A stretch of DNA of 14,192 nt from Pseudomonadota bacterium (GTDB lineage Bacteria > Pseudomonadota > Gammaproteobacteria > Burkholderiales > Burkholderiaceae_C). A program made the position numbers and the translations under genes. The stretch lies in contig JAEWBU010000122.1 of NCBI GenBank assembly GCA_023390985.1, positions 1-14,192 of the forward strand, in the 5' to 3' direction. The notes beneath the pieces were generated by a model, which was given only the letters and a program-made list of their open reading frames with translations, did not search any database and was not told the origin of the DNA. Below, in pieces: positions 12,916 to 14,192 of this stretch. Within the stretch, counting starts at the first letter, position 1. Each line of letters opens with the position of its first letter.

Positions 12916-13892
12916 GGCGTTTCTCCTGCCGGCGGCGTGAAGCCTTGTTCGCCCGGTCCCGGCGCGACGCGGCCGGTGCCGAAGATCAGCGACTGCGGGT
13001 TGTCGTTGATGGCGTTGACGGTGCGGCTCAACTGGCGCACCGCGCGCGAGGTGTCCTCGCTGACCTTGTTCAGGCGCGGCAGCGTGGCGGCGTTGAAGGA
13101 GTCGGCCGCGCGCGACAGCGCCTCGGTGCCCTCCGCCAGCCGGTCCATCGGACCATCCTTGGCGTTCAGGCGCCGCGCCGTATCGCCGATCTCCGCGATC
13201 GTCGAGCGTGTCGTGTCCGAGGTGGCGCGCAGCGAGGCCATCGCCTCGTCGGTGCGCTTGACCAGGCTCGGGATGTCGACGCGCTGAGGACCGAACTGCG
13301 CGGTGAGCGTGGCGTTGAGGTTGTCGCTCAGCGCGGTGAGGCTGGCGGCGGCCTTGGACACGTTGTCCAGCGTGCCGGCCACCTTCTGCTGGTTGCTGTC
13401 GGACACCAGCTGGTTGACGCGCGTGGTGATCTGCTCCACCTGGTCCAGGATGGCTTCGCCGCGCGTGGCCAGCTTGGACAGGAGGCCGGGCTTCAGCGGG
13501 ATGCGCGGCGGCGCCTCGTCGTTGGGCGGCAGCGCCTCGGCGGGCTTGCCGTTGTCGTCCAGCTGCACGAACGCCAGGCCGGTCACGCCCTGGAACGACA
13601 GCGTGGCGAAGGTGTCGCGCGTGATCGGCGTGCCGTCCTCGACGGACAGGCGCACCAGCACGCTGCCCTGCGCCTTGGGATCGAAGCCGATGGCGACGAC
13701 CTTGCCGACGTCCACGCCGCGGTAACGCACCGGCGCCTGCTCCTGCAGGCCGGTGACCGACTCGCGGGTGGAGATCTCGTAGGCATGGCGCTCGCCGGTG
13801 TCGCGCGTGAGCCAGGCGCCCAGCAGCAGGAGCAGGACGGCCAGCGCGATCACGAACAGGCCGGCGGCCAGGGCATGGGCTTTGTTTTCCAT
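12912..13892 (-). CDS. MlaD-family (MCE domain) phospholipid-transport substrate-binding protein
   Basis: The 326-residue protein has an N-terminal inner-membrane anchor (about 8-28) and one MCE/MlaD domain (about 38-115, with SVTGLQEQAPVRYRGVDVGKV and FATLSFQGVTGLAFVQLDD). A long helical periplasmic region (about 135-300), rich in heptad-like NxxxxxL patterns, follows. MCE proteins form hexamers that pass lipids between inner membrane and periplasm or outer membrane. E. coli MlaD is about 180 residues, so the helical tail is an extension like those of LetB/PqiB- or Mce-type proteins and could form a tube. The ATG at 13892 is preceded by AGGAG overlapping the ATPase stop; a longer frame upstream is rejected. 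It is third-to-last in the operon. Confidence 0.92.
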   Translation of the reverse strand: MENKAHALAAGLFVIALAVLLLLLGAWLTRDTGERHAYEISTRESVTGLQEQAPVRYRGVDVGKVVAIGFDPKAQGSVLVRLSVEDGTPITRDTFATLSFQGVTGLAFVQLDDNGKPAEALPPNDEAPPRIPLKPGLLSKLATRGEAILDQVEQITTRVNQLVSDSNQQKVAGTLDNVSKAAASLTALSDNLNATLTAQFGPQRVDIPSLVKRTDEAMASLRATSDTTRSTIAEIGDTARRLNAKDGPMDRLAEGTEALSRAADSFNAATLPRLNKVSEDTSRAVRQLSRTVNAINDNPQSLIFGTGRVAPGPGEQGFTPPAGETP

Positions 13893-13905
13893 AGCGATGC
13901 GGCTC

Positions 13906-14192
13906 CTAGACGGCGAACGGGTATTCGCGCAGCAGTTCCATCGCGCGCTGGCCCCGCTGGCCGAGGAAGAAATCATGCACAAAGGGGTGCTGGAACGCGA
14001 TCACCTCCTTGGGTGGTCCGGTCACGATCACCTTGCGGTCGGCCAGCACCGCGATGCGGGTGGAGAGCTCGAACAGCGTATCCAGGTCGTGCGTCACCAT
14101 GATCACGGTGAGCGCGAGGTCGCGGTGCAGCGCGCGCAGCAGCGAGACGAAGCCGTCGGAGCTGTCCGGGTCCAGGCCCGCGGTGGGCTCGT
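13906..14192 (-). CDS. ABC transporter ATP-binding protein, C-terminal part (MlaF-like, cut by window edge)
   Basis: The visible 94 C-terminal residues start in the Walker B/D-loop region (EPTAGLDPDSSDGF) and continue through the H-loop VTHDLDTL to a C-terminal tail. The ATPase core upstream (Walker A, signature motif) is outside the window. Frame and stop at 13906-13908 are clear, and no internal start should be used because homology runs to the window edge. With an MlaD-family gene 13 bases downstream, it is most likely the ATPase that powers MCE-type lipid transport. The partner permease (MlaE-like) would be expected further upstream on the minus strand but cannot be seen. Confidence 0.92.
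   Translation of the reverse strand, partial: EPTAGLDPDSSDGFVSLLRALHRDLALTVIMVTHDLDTLFELSTRIAVLADRKVIVTGPPKEVIAFQHPFVHDFFLGQRGQRAMELLREYPFAV

Overview
The window looks like a chromosomal segment of a GC-rich betaproteobacterium, most likely order Burkholderiales and family Comamonadaceae (Ramlibacter/Variovorax-like). I infer this from the S12 protein sequence, the very high GC content, the HemJ protein and the overall gene repertoire; no database search was run. Coding density is high, genes abut or overlap by 1-4 bases, and I see no insertion sequence, phage gene, CRISPR array, rRNA or tRNA.

Layout. (1) 1-746, minus strand: the head of the str operon, rpsL then rpsG (cut by the window edge), with a strong sigma70-like promoter at 718-746 inside a long inverted repeat. 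(2) 791-4501, minus strand: a tight run of hemJ, a long VanZ-family membrane protein, a thioredoxin-like [2Fe-2S] ferredoxin, an alpha/beta hydrolase and a D-alanyl-D-alanine carboxypeptidase. (3) 4502-4784: the hemJ/hemB intergenic region. It holds an apparently complete small-RNA unit on the minus strand: promoter, stem-loops with a CCUCC loop, and an intrinsic terminator. (4) 4785-6901, plus strand: hemB (metal site of the Mg-type) and a CorA-family metal transporter. (5) 6912-9764, minus strand: a catabolic/detoxification run of DsbA-family isomerase, dienelactone hydrolase, exported amidohydrolase and glutathione S-transferase. (6) 9820-11661, plus strand, divergent from (5): SDR oxidoreductase, MaoC-like hydratase and a MarC-family membrane protein. 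(7) 11666-14192, minus strand: the distal part of an Mla-like (MCE) lipid-transport operon, comprising the ABC ATPase (cut by the window edge), MlaD-family protein and auxiliary lipoprotein. It ends with a stand-alone cyclic-nucleotide-binding protein whose start codon overlaps the lipoprotein stop.

How the genes fit together. Heme synthesis is represented by two divergent genes, hemB (early step) and hemJ (protoporphyrinogen oxidation). The minus-strand run behind hemJ mixes envelope and redox functions. Region 5/6 resembles a small degradation module of unknown substrate. Region 7 is a trans-envelope phospholipid transporter with a possible nucleotide sensor. The two features most worth testing are the candidate anti-Shine-Dalgarno small RNA at 4551-4650 and the DNA-binding-less cyclic-nucleotide-binding protein coupled to the Mla-like operon.
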